A stretch of DNA of 64,000 bases from an uncultured Nitrospira sp. (GCA_902500825.1 CABVRX010000008.1:17703-81702), one strand, 5' to 3'. Counted from the first letter of the stretch, positions 1 to 9,003 are shown. Notes: a model not told the origin generated them from the letters alone. A program made the numbers and translations.

Positions 1-72
1 CAGCACGATGAGGATCGACATCACCACGAAGGTATACGGCCTGCGCAAGGCGATCCCGACGATCTGTTTCAT
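1..72 (-). CDS. RND efflux permease, N-terminal fragment cut by window edge
   Basis: The gene starts at an ATG on the minus strand (72-70) and leaves the window after 24 codons. The peptide is an RND-permease N-terminus, running from MKQIVGIALRRPYTF into the first transmembrane helix. It is almost identical, in DNA and protein, to the start of the neighbouring permease at 1641, with three differences in 72 bases. Its ATG overlaps the stop codon (ATGA) of a 29-codon frame that begins at 160, inside the tail of the neighbouring gene. The downstream sequence is unseen, so a full-length pump cannot be confirmed. Confidence 0.75.
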   Translation of the reverse strand, partial: MKQIVGIALRRPYTFVVMSILIVL

Positions 73-141
73 TTTTCGACCTCGACGTTAGTTGCCGGCT
101 CCGAAAACGATTCCGCGCCCGGTTGTTCGTGGTGGTGAGAT

Positions 142-1641
142 TCATGTGGTTGCGACATGGTGACTCCTCATCATGTATTTCGCCATGGTTGGCACCAGCG
201 TGCGTGAGAGCATGAAAGAGGCGAGCATCGCGATCATGACCGCCTCCGCCATGGGTTTAAACAAATAGCCGGAGCTGCCGGTGAGTCCGAAGAGCGGGAG
301 CCAGGCGATCGCGATGCAGAGCGTGGCGACGAGCGTCGGGATGACGATCTGATTGGCGGCATCGACGATGGCTTGCTCCAGCGGCTTGCCCATCTCAAGA
401 TGGCGATCGATGTTTTCGATCATCACGGTCGCGTCATCGACCAGGATTCCGACCGCCAGGGCCAGGCCGCCCAAGGTCATGACGTTGATCGTCTCTTCGA
501 GCCAATGCAGGCCGATGATGGCGGTCAGGATGGACAGCGGGATCGAGGTCCAGACGATGACCGTGGCCCGCCAGGAGCCGAGCAGCAGCAGCACGATGAG
601 GCCGACCAGCGCGCCGGCGGTCAGCATTTCATGGAGCACATCGGAGATCGCATCCTTGACGAAGGTGGAGGCGTCGTCGAGGAGCCTGATCTTCACGCCC
701 TCCGGGACGATGTGCTCGGCCCGCGGGATCATCTTCTTGATCCCGTCCACCACCGCCAAGGTCGAGGCCTCGGTGCTCTTCATGACGACGATGATGACGG
801 TCTGCTTGCCCTTCACCAGCACCGCGTTCTGCTGTACCCGGCCCATGAGGCGCACCGAGGCCACGTCGCGCAGATAGACGAACGCGTTGCCTTCCCGCTT
901 GATCGGGATATCGGCGAATTCCTGGATCTGCAGCGGGGAGGCATTCGTCTGGACGATCCAGTCCGTGGACTTGATCTTGATATCGCCGGTCGGCAGCACG
1001 CGATATTGCTTCATGAGGACATCGTGAATGTCGGACGGCGTGAGGCCGCGCGCGAGCATTTTCTGCGGATCGAGATTGACCATGACCTGCATATCCTGGC
1101 CTCCGTAGGGGTGCGGCAGGATGGCGCCGTTGACGGTCACGAGCAGCGGGCGGATGCGCATGTAGGCGAGGTTATAGAGCTCCGCCGGCGTCATGGTGTC
1201 GGAACTTACCTCCAGCATGGCCACCGGAATGGAGGATGGCGCAAGTCGCATGATCATGGGTGGGGAAATGTCCGGCGGCAGCGCTTTCACGACCGTCTGC
1301 GCAATGGCAGCGATATCCGCTTCGGCCCGGCCTACATCGACTCCGTCTTGCAGGAAAATATTGGTGATGCTGCTACCGTAGTAGGAGTGGCTATGCATGG
1401 ATTTGATGCCTTCCACGGTCGCGGTCACGAACCGCTCGAACAGGTACGTGATGCGTCCTTCCACCTGTTGCGGCAGCAGGCCGGAATAGGTCCAGACCAC
1501 GGAGGTGACGGGGATCAGGATGTTCGGAAAGACGTCGGTCGGCATATGCTGGACCGTCAGGCCTCCGAACAGCACGATGAGGATCGACATCACCACGAAG
1601 GTATACGGCCTGCGCAAGGCGATCTCGACGATCTTATTCAT
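142..1641 (-). CDS. Half-length RND efflux permease (N-terminal half only)
   Basis: This 499-residue protein carries the first half of an inner-membrane RND (AcrB/CzcA-type) proton-driven exporter. It has TM1 at about residues 12-32, the periplasmic porter region to about 330, and TM2-TM6 at about 332-490, including the TM4 segment VGILVDDATVMIEN with its acidic pair. Family members are usually about 1,000-1,050 residues with two such halves; here the frame stops just after TM6 (LSRTLVPTMAKYMM). The next RND start follows 70 bases downstream on the same strand. The second half is therefore missing, by deletion, recombination between tandem copies, or misassembly. A partner adaptor (HlyD) and outer-membrane channel are not visible. 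Without a second half it is unlikely to work as a classical pump on its own. Confidence 0.85.
   Translation of the reverse strand: MNKIVEIALRRPYTFVVMSILIVLFGGLTVQHMPTDVFPNILIPVTSVVWTYSGLLPQQVEGRITYLFERFVTATVEGIKSMHSHSYYGSSITNIFLQDGVDVGRAEADIAAIAQTVVKALPPDISPPMIMRLAPSSIPVAMLEVSSDTMTPAELYNLAYMRIRPLLVTVNGAILPHPYGGQDMQVMVNLDPQKMLARGLTPSDIHDVLMKQYRVLPTGDIKIKSTDWIVQTNASPLQIQEFADIPIKREGNAFVYLRDVASVRLMGRVQQNAVLVKGKQTVIIVVMKSTEASTLAVVDGIKKMIPRAEHIVPEGVKIRLLDDASTFVKDAISDVLHEMLTAGALVGLIVLLLLGSWRATVIVWTSIPLSILTAIIGLHWLEETINVMTLGGLALAVGILVDDATVMIENIDRHLEMGKPLEQAIVDAANQIVIPTLVATLCIAIAWLPLFGLTGSSGYLFKPMAEAVMIAMLASFMLSRTLVPTMAKYMMRSHHVATT
1570..1641. repeat. 72-bp direct repeat of the RND gene start
   Basis: Bases 1570-1641 match bases 1-72 at 69 of 72 positions, in the same orientation. 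Both copies encode the first 24 codons of an RND permease. Such identity over the signal-anchor region, at DNA level, points to recent tandem duplication or gene conversion between two pump genes. How far the match continues to the left cannot be seen. Confidence 0.9.
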
Positions 1642-2079
1642 AGTACGCTTTGGCCCTCAGTATTGATTAACTGTAGGCGTATCATCGCAACGTCAACTTT
1701 CATGATCATTCATATTCTCCATCACTATTCACGTGTGAACCTATCGCAAAAAGACCGACTGAAGGAACTCGTGAATTCCGAAGAAGAGAAAGGAAATATT
1801 ACGAGGTCAACCGATCAGAGAAAGCCCCTTGCCGGGTATTATTCATGATGAGATCGACACCGCCGTAATCTGCGCACGCCTCAATTTCGATAGCGTGCCT
1901 ACAGTCAGACAGCCGACTTGAACGGTGGATTGTCCGACAACCGGACGGCGTCATTCGCGTTGTCGTAGCATGTAACGGTCGCTTGGGAGCTCACGCTGTC
2001 GCCATGGAGAAGCCTCTGCCTGGCGCGTAGACACCACCTCGACGGTTTTTATTATGGATTAATTCGTGAAAGATCCGGA
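1642..2079. other. Intergenic region between RND permease and response regulator
   Basis: These 438 bases contain no convincing gene. The first part (1655-1814) is copy 1 of the 160-bp repeat described separately and lies immediately upstream of the RND start. The rest (1815-2079) lies downstream of the response regulator. It holds a short GTCCG/CGGAC hairpin near 1938-1952 without a T-run, which I do not call a terminator. Long plus-strand reading frames that run through here are antisense to the RND gene and look spurious. Confidence 0.6.
1655..1814. repeat. 160-bp imperfect direct repeat, copy 1
   Basis: This segment aligns end to end with 4248-4407 in the same orientation, roughly three quarters identical with only a few single- or double-base gaps. 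Best conserved blocks are CTCCATCA, TTCACGTG, GTGAATTC, AAAGGAAATATTA and GAGGTCAA. Copy 1 lies directly upstream of the RND permease start (1641, minus). Because it sits where the promoter should be, it may be a duplicated regulatory region; a decayed mobile-element end is an alternative. Confidence 0.8.
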
Positions 2080-2724
2080 CTAGGAGGTTCCCATGATCCC
2101 GTGGGTCAGGGCGTATTTGATCAAATCCGCAGTGGTGTGCAGATTGAGCCGCGTCAGGATCTGACTCTTATGAAACTCAATCGTCCGCGAAGAAATTTTT
2201 AAGAGATTCGCAATCTCCTTCGCCGTCCGTCCCTCGGCCAGCAGCTGCAGGACTTCCCGTTGGCGCGTGGTGAGGGTGTGTGTGTCTGCGGATGTGTCCG
2301 AGGTTTTTGAGAGAAAGACGTTGAGCATGTCTTTGGTAATCAACGGGGTGATATAGGAATGTCCCATCACAGCCGCCCGAATAGCTTGTTCCAATTCATC
2401 CGCTGCTGAGCGTTTGAGCACATAGGCCGTTGCCCCCACTTCAAAGGCGGATTGGACGTATTCTGTGTCTGCGTGCATCGTGACGATGATGATTTTGGCG
2501 CTTGGGCAGATCTTTTTCAGTTGAGCCGCTGCATCGATACCGTTCAGCAGAGGCATGGATATGTCGAGAATCACAATGTCGGGCTGAAGCTCTTTCGCGG
2601 CTGCCAACAGCGCGCGTCCGTCTTCGACGGTGCCGACCAGCTCATACTGGCTTTCGAGAATTCGACGAAATCCCTCCAAGACCAGGAGATGATCATCAGC
2701 CAACAGAATGCGCAGTTTCGGCAT
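2080..2724 (-). CDS. NarL/FixJ-family response regulator
   Basis: A 214-residue DNA-binding response regulator. The receiver domain (about 3-118) keeps the acidic pair D10-D11, the phospho-acceptor D54 in LDISMP, T82 and K104. A LuxR-type helix-turn-helix follows (about 150-206, LTTRQREVLQLLAEG and SSRTIEFHK). It should be phosphorylated by the histidine kinase encoded immediately upstream, whose reading frame overlaps it by 29 bases, so the pair is translationally coupled. A preceding GGAGG-type ribosome site is not obvious because the start lies inside the kinase gene. Target genes are unknown. The neighbouring RND efflux gene shares an upstream repeat with this operon and is a reasonable candidate target. 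Confidence 0.93.
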   Translation of the reverse strand: MPKLRILLADDHLLVLEGFRRILESQYELVGTVEDGRALLAAAKELQPDIVILDISMPLLNGIDAAAQLKKICPSAKIIIVTMHADTEYVQSAFEVGATAYVLKRSAADELEQAIRAAVMGHSYITPLITKDMLNVFLSKTSDTSADTHTLTTRQREVLQLLAEGRTAKEIANLLKISSRTIEFHKSQILTRLNLHTTADLIKYALTHGIMGTS

Positions 2725-3886
2725 GGCGCCCTCCGTGAATCAGCGGGATATCAACCCGGATATGGGTGCCGTGTCCTGGTGTCGGTTCTATCTCGAACGT
2801 GCCTTTCGCTAAGCGTGCGCGTTCCTTCATGTTCAACAATCCCAGGTGGCCACCGGGTTTCTTCGGCTGCTCGATATCAAACCCCAATCCATTATCGAGA
2901 ATGGATAGGACGACCGCCTCTTCCTCGAAAATGACCTCAACTTCGACATGTGAGGCGTGAGCGTGCCGAGCGACGTTGCTGAGACTTTCCTGCACGACCC
3001 GATAAATACAGATGGCGATTTCGTCCGGCAACGCCGCTAGGGGATCATTGTGAACATAGTCGTTCCGAATGCCCGTGCGGGATGAAAATTCATCGACAAG
3101 CCGACGCACAGCTTTCACCAGCCCCAAATCATCCAAAATGGATGGATGAAAGCGATAAGCCATTTGACGCACATCGTCGGAGACGACGGTTAAGCGTTCG
3201 GACACCAAACGAATCTCATCCCGCAGATAGCCGGGATCGGTGAGCGGCTCTTTCTCCATCCGCCGCAGATCCATCGTGAGCATGGCCAGCCGTTGATTGA
3301 TATCGTCGTGCAAGTCGCGGGAGATCCTGCGGCGATCTTCCTCCTGCGCCGTCAAGAGTTGACCGGCCAACGATCGCAACTCCTCTTGACTCTGCTGAAG
3401 CAGCCGTTCGCTGGCGCGCAGCGACCGTTCCGTCTCCGCGCGGTTGGCAATCTCGGTGGTCAGGGCTTGATTGATGGCGGCCAGTTGTTGCGTCCGCGCT
3501 TGCACTCGAGTTTCGAGTTCATCGTGCGCTTGCTTGAGCTCGTCCTCGGCCCTGCGGCGATGCAGAAAGAACAGGAACGGCAACCAGATAGCCGTGAGAC
3601 TGAACAGACGATTGACGACAACCATCCAAAAGGGTATGCCTGTCACGGTTGGGCCGAGAACGATGCCGGTCAGGTCGAGCACGGAGCAGATCGCCGCAGC
3701 AATGAGCGGGTTTTTTTGGTACGGCAACAGTAAAAAGGAGAGGATGGCCAATCCGCCGTAGAGCACTCCCGTACTGATGCCACGTGGAAGATAGAGCTGA
3801 TCAAGGCAGAACAACCCCAGGCCGAGGCCGATAATAATAGGCAGCAAGGCTGTGTTGGAGTCACGAACCATGCAGCGATCCGTCAC
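2696..3886 (-). CDS. Sensor histidine kinase, HisKA_3 (NarL partner) family
   Basis: A 396-residue membrane histidine kinase. The N-terminus (about 12-110) has four hydrophobic segments and almost no periplasmic loop, so the signal is probably sensed in the membrane. A coiled coil (about 112-180) leads to the HisKA_3 dimerisation helix with the phospho-acceptor H193 in SRDLHDDINQRL. A HATPase domain follows, with an N-box near 285 (QESLSNVARHAHA) and G-boxes DNGLGF and GGHLGLLNMKERA. The start given is GTG; an in-frame ATG five codons later (MVRDSN) is equally possible. It precedes and overlaps its response regulator on the minus strand. Confidence 0.93.
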   Translation of the reverse strand: MTDRCMVRDSNTALLPIIIGLGLGLFCLDQLYLPRGISTGVLYGGLAILSFLLLPYQKNPLIAAAICSVLDLTGIVLGPTVTGIPFWMVVVNRLFSLTAIWLPFLFFLHRRRAEDELKQAHDELETRVQARTQQLAAINQALTTEIANRAETERSLRASERLLQQSQEELRSLAGQLLTAQEEDRRRISRDLHDDINQRLAMLTMDLRRMEKEPLTDPGYLRDEIRLVSERLTVVSDDVRQMAYRFHPSILDDLGLVKAVRRLVDEFSSRTGIRNDYVHNDPLAALPDEIAICIYRVVQESLSNVARHAHASHVEVEVIFEEEAVVLSILDNGLGFDIEQPKKPGGHLGLLNMKERARLAKGTFEIEPTPGHGTHIRVDIPLIHGGRHAETAHSVG

Positions 3887-4129
3887 ATCTCATGCGAGAA
3901 CCCATCTCAAAATTAAGAAGTGCCATCCGAAGAATGATCTGTCGTTCGAAGCCCGCCATGTCCTCATGTTTTTCCGGGCAATTCTGATGAAGTAATTCGA
4001 TGATCGATTGACAAGTTTGTCCGACGTGCAGGCACCGGACAGCAGTACAAATCGGCTTGGTGCCCTACACACTCGGTACTCTTGCGCATATTCGGTGCCA
4101 CGCTCGGAGGTCTCGTCGCTTTGTGCCAT
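3861..4129 (-). pseudogene. Possible small frameshifted cysteine-containing gene upstream of kinase
   Basis: Two reading frames here look partly like coding sequence. One opens at ATG 4129 (MAQSDETSERGTEYAQEY) and the other, offset by a frameshift near 4070, continues with a helical, cysteine-rich segment (AVRCLHVGQTCQSIIELLH, then MAGFERQIILRMALLNFE). The second frame ends at TGA 3861-3863, inside the start of the histidine kinase. Joined, they would give a protein of about 88 residues. Alternatively only a 32-residue peptide from ATG 3959 is made, or nothing is. I recognise no family. The overlap with the kinase start would fit a small regulator or sensor partner, but this is speculative. 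Confidence 0.3.
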
Positions 4130-4565
4130 GATGAACTCAGATGGAATGTGCTTTTACTCTGAGAGAGTAGTCGAAAGTTGCAAAGCTAGAACTTGTAGAG
4201 AGTGCGGCAGTATTGTTTTTCCAAACAGAGCGCAACGCTCGGACGAACCTCAGTAGTTACTGGCCTATGGCGTATTATTACAGCATCGGCTCTCATGGTC
4301 ATCCGAGTCCTCCATCAATTGTTCACGTGAGAGCCTATTGCATAGGAATCATGAAAGGAACCGGTGAATTCAGAAGAAGCCAAAGGAAATATTAGGAGGT
4401 CAATCGAAATACGGCATGGTCTCGCCTGTCAGGGTAAGCCGTGCGCCTGCCGTACGAGCACGCTGTGCGGATTGGCTCAGTTCAGTCTCCCGTTTGCTGA
4501 AAAATAGACCTAAGGACAACCTCACACGGAAGGGTGTCATCTGATCGCAGTGAGCTGTCCGGTAT
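4130..4565. other. Intergenic region upstream of two-component system and Lhr helicase
   Basis: A divergent intergenic region of 436 bases. It contains copy 2 of the 160-bp repeat (4248-4407) and upstream sequence that should carry promoters for the minus-strand kinase/regulator genes and the plus-strand helicase. Read on the minus strand the repeat copy includes an AT-rich TAATAAT element (near 4274-4280) that could be a -10 box, without a convincing -35. No other gene is supported. Confidence 0.5.
4248..4407. repeat. 160-bp imperfect direct repeat, copy 2
   Basis: Counterpart of 1655-1814, same orientation and same length. It lies upstream of the two-component genes (minus) and of the Lhr helicase (plus). 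The half nearer 4407 is the better conserved, including TTCACGTG, GTGAATTC and AAAGGAAATATTA. The two copies bracket the kinase/regulator pair, so a duplicated promoter region or a remnant of the insertion that brought in the regulators are both possible. Confidence 0.8.
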
Positions 4566-7500
4566 GTGGCTGCCATGCATGGATTGGTCACGCATGCTAA
4601 GATGCCGCTGATGCCCCTCACTCGGTTCCACCCGATTATTTCCGAATGGTTTTCTTCGCGCGTCGGTCAACCGACTGACGTCCAAATCCAAACATGGCCG
4701 GCGATCCAATCGGGATTGGATGCGCTGATCGCCGCGCCGACCGGATCGGGCAAGACCCTTGCGGCCTTTCTCTCCTGCATCGATCAGCTTTTTAAACAGG
4801 CGCTCAATCGTGAACTCGACGACCATACGCAGGTCCTCTATATCTCGCCGCTCAAGGCGCTGAGCAATGACATTCAAAAGAATCTCCAAAAACCGCTCGC
4901 AGAAATCGGACAGATGGCGTTACAGGCTGGTCTTCTGATGCCGGAGCTACGGGTCCTGGTCCGGACGGGCGATACGCCGATGGCGGATCGCCAGCAGATG
5001 CTCAAGCGCCCACCACACATCCTCGTCACCACACCGGAGTCGCTCTTCATTCTGCTCACGGCGGATAAAAGCCGGCGTTTGTTGCAGACCGTGCGCACCG
5101 TGATCGTCGATGAAATTCATGCGTTGGCGCCGAACAAGCGTGGGGCCCATGTGGTGCTCTCGTTGGAACGGCTGGAGGCACTGACATTGACGAAGCCGCA
5201 GCGGATCGGCCTCTCAGCCACCCAACGGCCGATAGAAACGGTCGCGCAATTCCTCGTCGGTGACCGACCAATACCGACGATCATCGATGTGGGCCACACC
5301 CGGCAGATGGACCTTGCCGTTGAAGTACCAAAAGATGAACTGAGCTGCGTCGCGACCAATGCTATCTGGGCCGATATTTACGACCGTGTGGCTGAGCTCG
5401 TGCGGCAACATCGTACAACGTTGGTCTTCGTCAACACGCGCCGCTTGGCCGAGCGTGTCTCTCACTATCTGGAAGAACGGCTCACGGATCTCGGATCTGA
5501 CGCGGTGGCGGCCCACCATGGCAGTCTGTCACGGCAGATTCGGTTGTCGGCAGAGGAACGGTTGAAGTCCGGCAAGACCCGCGTGGTCGTGGCGACGGCG
5601 TCGCTTGAACTCGGAATCGACGTCGGCACAGTCGATCTGGTCTGCCAGATCGGCTCGCCACGGGCAATCGCGACCTGTTTACAGCGGATCGGAAGGGCCG
5701 GTCATTGGGTCAAGGCCATACCGAAAGGCCGGCTGTTTGCCACGACTAGAGACGAACTGATTGAGTGCGCCGCGCTGATCCGCGCGATCAAGAACGGAAC
5801 GTTGGACCGCATCGAGATCCCCACGGCGCCGCTCGACATTCTGGCCCAACAAATCGTCGCCGCTGCCGCTACGCAAGCCTGGACAGAAGAGGAGCTGTTT
5901 GCATTGGTTTGCCGCGCTGGTCCCTATCGCGAGCTGGATCGTGCCCTATTCGACCGTATCGTCCGGATGTTGGCCGATGGCATTGCGACGCAGCGAGGGC
6001 GTGGGCTTGCCTATCTCTATCACGATCGAATCAACCATCGCGTGAAAGGGCGGCGAGGGGCGAGGCTGGCGGCGATCACTTCAGGCGGTGCGATTCCCGA
6101 TACCGCTAACTATGCTGTGGTGGCGGAACCGGACGGCACGGTTGTGGGAACGGTGGATGAAGACTTTGCCGTGGAGAGTCTGGCTGGCGACATCATGTTG
6201 CTTGGCAACACGTCTTGGCGGATCAAGGGTGTCGAGATGGGGAAGGTACGGGTGGAAGATGCCCATGGCGCGCCGCCCAACATTCCGTTCTGGCGCGGCG
6301 AGGCTCCCTCGCGTACGGCGGAACTCTCCGCAGAAGTGGCATCTCTACGACAAGAGATCGTCGCGCGTGCTTCTTCAGTTGTCAGCCAGCAGCCAGCAGC
6401 TATCGGCTCTTCCGAACCACCCGTCAGCTCCGAGCACTCAATCCTCAGTCCTCAGCTCTCAGTCCTGTCATGGCTCCGCCAAGAATGCGGCCTGGATCAA
6501 CGGGGAGCCCAACAGGCCGTCGAATACGTCTTGATGGGAAAAGCTGTGTTGGGAGTTGTGCCGACCCAGGACACACTCGTGGCCGAACGGTTCTTCGATG
6601 AAAGCGGTGGGATGCAGCTGGTCATCCATGCGCCGTTCGGAGGGCGAATCAATAAGGCCTGGGGGCTTGCACTGCGGAAGCGATTTTGTGTGACATTCGA
6701 TTTTGAGCTGCAAGCAGCGGCCACGGATAACGGCCTCGTGATCTCCCTCGGCGAGAAGCACAGTTTTCCACTGGAGTCCGTATTCGGCTATCTTCATTCC
6801 AACAGTTTGCGAGAAGTCTTGATCCAGGCGGTGTTGCTCGCGCCGATGTTTGCCACGCGCTGGCGTTGGAACGCGTCACGGTCGTTGGCCTTGTTGCGGT
6901 TTGCCAAGGGCAAGAAAGTTCCGCCGCAGATTCAGCGGATGAAAGCGGAAGACCTGCTGGCCGCGGTGTTCCCCGATGCCATCGCATGCCAGGAAAATCT
7001 GACCGGCGAACGGACTATGAGGAAGATTCCTAACCATCCGCTCGTCCAGGAAACATTGCGCGACTGTCTGACTGAAGCGATGGATCTTGAAGGCCTCACG
7101 AATGTCCTGCGGCAGATCGAGTCCGGCACAATCCGCTGGATCGCGATCGATACGCCAGCGCCCTCCGTTTTTTCACATGAAATCCTCAATGCGAATCCTT
7201 ACGCGTTCCTGGACGATGCGCCGCTGGAGGAACGGCGGTCTCGGGCGGTCGAACTGCGGCGGACTCTGCCGCCGGACCTGCTCGGAGAGATCGGGGCGCT
7301 CGATCCGCTGGCCATTGCCGAAGTCGTCCGCGAATCCTGGCCGGTCGTGCGCGATGCCGACGAGTTGCACGATGCGCTCCTGACACTGGTCTGGGTGCCT
7401 GAACCGATACCGGCCGATTGGTCGTCCCACTTACCGGTCTTGGTTGAATCCGGCAGAGCCGTTCGTAGTGCTCTTCACGCTGTGCCTGTTACGACTCATG

Positions 7501-8993
7501 AGGGAACAGGATGGGCCGCGACAGAAAATAAGGGCCAGCTTGAGCAGTTGTTCATGGCCGGTGACGAGCAGATGTTCGATGCCGTGATGCTGGGTTGGAT
7601 GGAAAGCATCGGGCCAACAACGACACACGAACTTGCTGACCGATTGCATCTCCCTGTCGATCATGTTGACTGTGCGATGCTCCGTCTCGAAGCCTCCGGC
7701 CAAGTTCTCCGTGGCCGATTCCGGTCTTCCTCAGCACTATCGGGCGCCGATGCGCCTGAATGGTGTCACCGCCGTTTGCTGGCCCGTATCCATCGCCTGA
7801 CGATCGGAATCTTGCGCAAAGAGGTTGAGCCGGTCACGGCGACAGAGTTCATGCGATTTTTGATGCAATGGCAACATGTCGTGCCGGGAGCGCGACAGCA
7901 TGGAGAAGCAGGCCTGTTGCAAGTGATCGGACGACTGGCAGGTTTCGAGGCGGCTGCGGCTGCGTGGGAGCCACAGCTGTTGCGTCTTCGCATGGCGAAG
8001 TACGAACCAGAGCTTTTGGATCGCCTCTGTCTGAGTGGCGCGGTCGGTTGGGGACGACTCACTCCGCATCCGAAATTCTCACAAGCAGGGGAGACGGAAC
8101 GGCGGCGTATTGTTCCGACCAGCCTTGCTCCCATCAGTCTTTTTCTCCGTGAAGACCGTGAATGGTTGATGAATGTTGTTCACGATGAGACGACCATGCC
8201 GTCCACCAATTTCCATTCTCAGCTGAGTGCGGTCGCGCAGGATTTATGTCGCGCCTTCCAGCAACAGGGTGCCAGTTTCTTCGCCGATCTGGTGCGAATG
8301 ACCAACCATCTTCCGGCAGAGGTCGAGAACGGACTGTGGGAATTGGTGGCGGCCGGGCTCGTAACAGCCGATGGGTTCGACAACCTCCGTGCCCTCATAG
8401 ACCCCCATCGGCGCCGGGCCGAAGGGCGTGAACGAATCCGTCGGCCTCGTCATGCAGCCGGACGATGGTCGCTCCTTCGACCGCCTTCGAGGACCGTCGA
8501 AAGAACTATGGGCTCGTCGAATGGCACTCACCATTCAACGATTCGCGCGACTGAGAATGTCGCTCGTCAACTCTTGCGCCGCTATGGAGTTGTGTTTCGC
8601 GATGTGCTGGCTAGGGAATCATTGGTGCAGTCGTGGCGGGACCTGCTTGTGCAGTATCGGCGCATGGAGATGGCCGGGGAGGTCCGTGGCGGACGATTTG
8701 TGAACGGATTCACCGGGGAACAATTCGCGTTGCCGGAAGCGGTGGAAGCCCTGCGAACAATCCGAAAAAATGGTTTCTCCGCTGGGACGGAGCACGAGAT
8801 CAAACTCTCAGCTACAGACCCGTTGAATCTCGCCGGGGTGATTCTGCCAGGCCCTCGTGTGCCGGCGGTGCCGACCAATTTTCTGGTGTTCAAGAACGGC
8901 GTACTTTTTCGCACGGTGATCGGACGGCAAGATGACGCGGCGCGCTCCGTTGCCGAGCAGGCAGGCCCAGCAACAGCTCGACAGCCTGCATGA
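4566..8993 (+). CDS. lhr: Lhr-like superfamily 2 ATP-dependent helicase
   Basis: A 1,475-residue SF2 helicase of the long Lhr type, implicated in DNA repair in other bacteria. Motifs in order: Q-like region, Walker A APTGSGKT (57-64), TTPESL (155-160), DEIH (182-185), LSAT (216-219), helicase C domain with QRIGRAGHW (about 375). A DEAD/H-associated domain and a long C-terminal region with winged-helix character follow. Length is close to that of E. coli Lhr, longer than the roughly 900-residue core proteins. An in-frame MPLTRFHPI start (codon 16) is possible. Around residues 603-635 a serine-, proline- and glutamine-rich stretch looks inserted between domains (see findings). It is transcribed away from the two-component genes. 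Confidence 0.95.
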   Translation: MAAMHGLVTHAKMPLMPLTRFHPIISEWFSSRVGQPTDVQIQTWPAIQSGLDALIAAPTGSGKTLAAFLSCIDQLFKQALNRELDDHTQVLYISPLKALSNDIQKNLQKPLAEIGQMALQAGLLMPELRVLVRTGDTPMADRQQMLKRPPHILVTTPESLFILLTADKSRRLLQTVRTVIVDEIHALAPNKRGAHVVLSLERLEALTLTKPQRIGLSATQRPIETVAQFLVGDRPIPTIIDVGHTRQMDLAVEVPKDELSCVATNAIWADIYDRVAELVRQHRTTLVFVNTRRLAERVSHYLEERLTDLGSDAVAAHHGSLSRQIRLSAEERLKSGKTRVVVATASLELGIDVGTVDLVCQIGSPRAIATCLQRIGRAGHWVKAIPKGRLFATTRDELIECAALIRAIKNGTLDRIEIPTAPLDILAQQIVAAAATQAWTEEELFALVCRAGPYRELDRALFDRIVRMLADGIATQRGRGLAYLYHDRINHRVKGRRGARLAAITSGGAIPDTANYAVVAEPDGTVVGTVDEDFAVESLAGDIMLLGNTSWRIKGVEMGKVRVEDAHGAPPNIPFWRGEAPSRTAELSAEVASLRQEIVARASSVVSQQPAAIGSSEPPVSSEHSILSPQLSVLSWLRQECGLDQRGAQQAVEYVLMGKAVLGVVPTQDTLVAERFFDESGGMQLVIHAPFGGRINKAWGLALRKRFCVTFDFELQAAATDNGLVISLGEKHSFPLESVFGYLHSNSLREVLIQAVLLAPMFATRWRWNASRSLALLRFAKGKKVPPQIQRMKAEDLLAAVFPDAIACQENLTGERTMRKIPNHPLVQETLRDCLTEAMDLEGLTNVLRQIESGTIRWIAIDTPAPSVFSHEILNANPYAFLDDAPLEERRSRAVELRRTLPPDLLGEIGALDPLAIAEVVRESWPVVRDADELHDALLTLVWVPEPIPADWSSHLPVLVESGRAVRSALHAVPVTTHEGTGWAATENKGQLEQLFMAGDEQMFDAVMLGWMESIGPTTTHELADRLHLPVDHVDCAMLRLEASGQVLRGRFRSSSALSGADAPEWCHRRLLARIHRLTIGILRKEVEPVTATEFMRFLMQWQHVVPGARQHGEAGLLQVIGRLAGFEAAAAAWEPQLLRLRMAKYEPELLDRLCLSGAVGWGRLTPHPKFSQAGETERRRIVPTSLAPISLFLREDREWLMNVVHDETTMPSTNFHSQLSAVAQDLCRAFQQQGASFFADLVRMTNHLPAEVENGLWELVAAGLVTADGFDNLRALIDPHRRRAEGRERIRRPRHAAGRWSLLRPPSRTVERTMGSSNGTHHSTIRATENVARQLLRRYGVVFRDVLARESLVQSWRDLLVQYRRMEMAGEVRGGRFVNGFTGEQFALPEAVEALRTIRKNGFSAGTEHEIKLSATDPLNLAGVILPGPRVPAVPTNFLVFKNGVLFRTVIGRQDDAARSVAEQAGPATARQPA

Positions 8994-9003
8994 ATTCAAC
9001 AGG

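Noticed and set aside
353-1848. Long plus-strand reading frames antisense to the RND permease (353-877, 373-1848)
   Set aside because: They mirror the permease gene, lack ribosome sites and have no family likeness; codon pattern is that of a shadow frame.
1938-1952. GTCCG/CGGAC hairpin downstream of the response regulator
   Set aside because: Short stem and no T-run.
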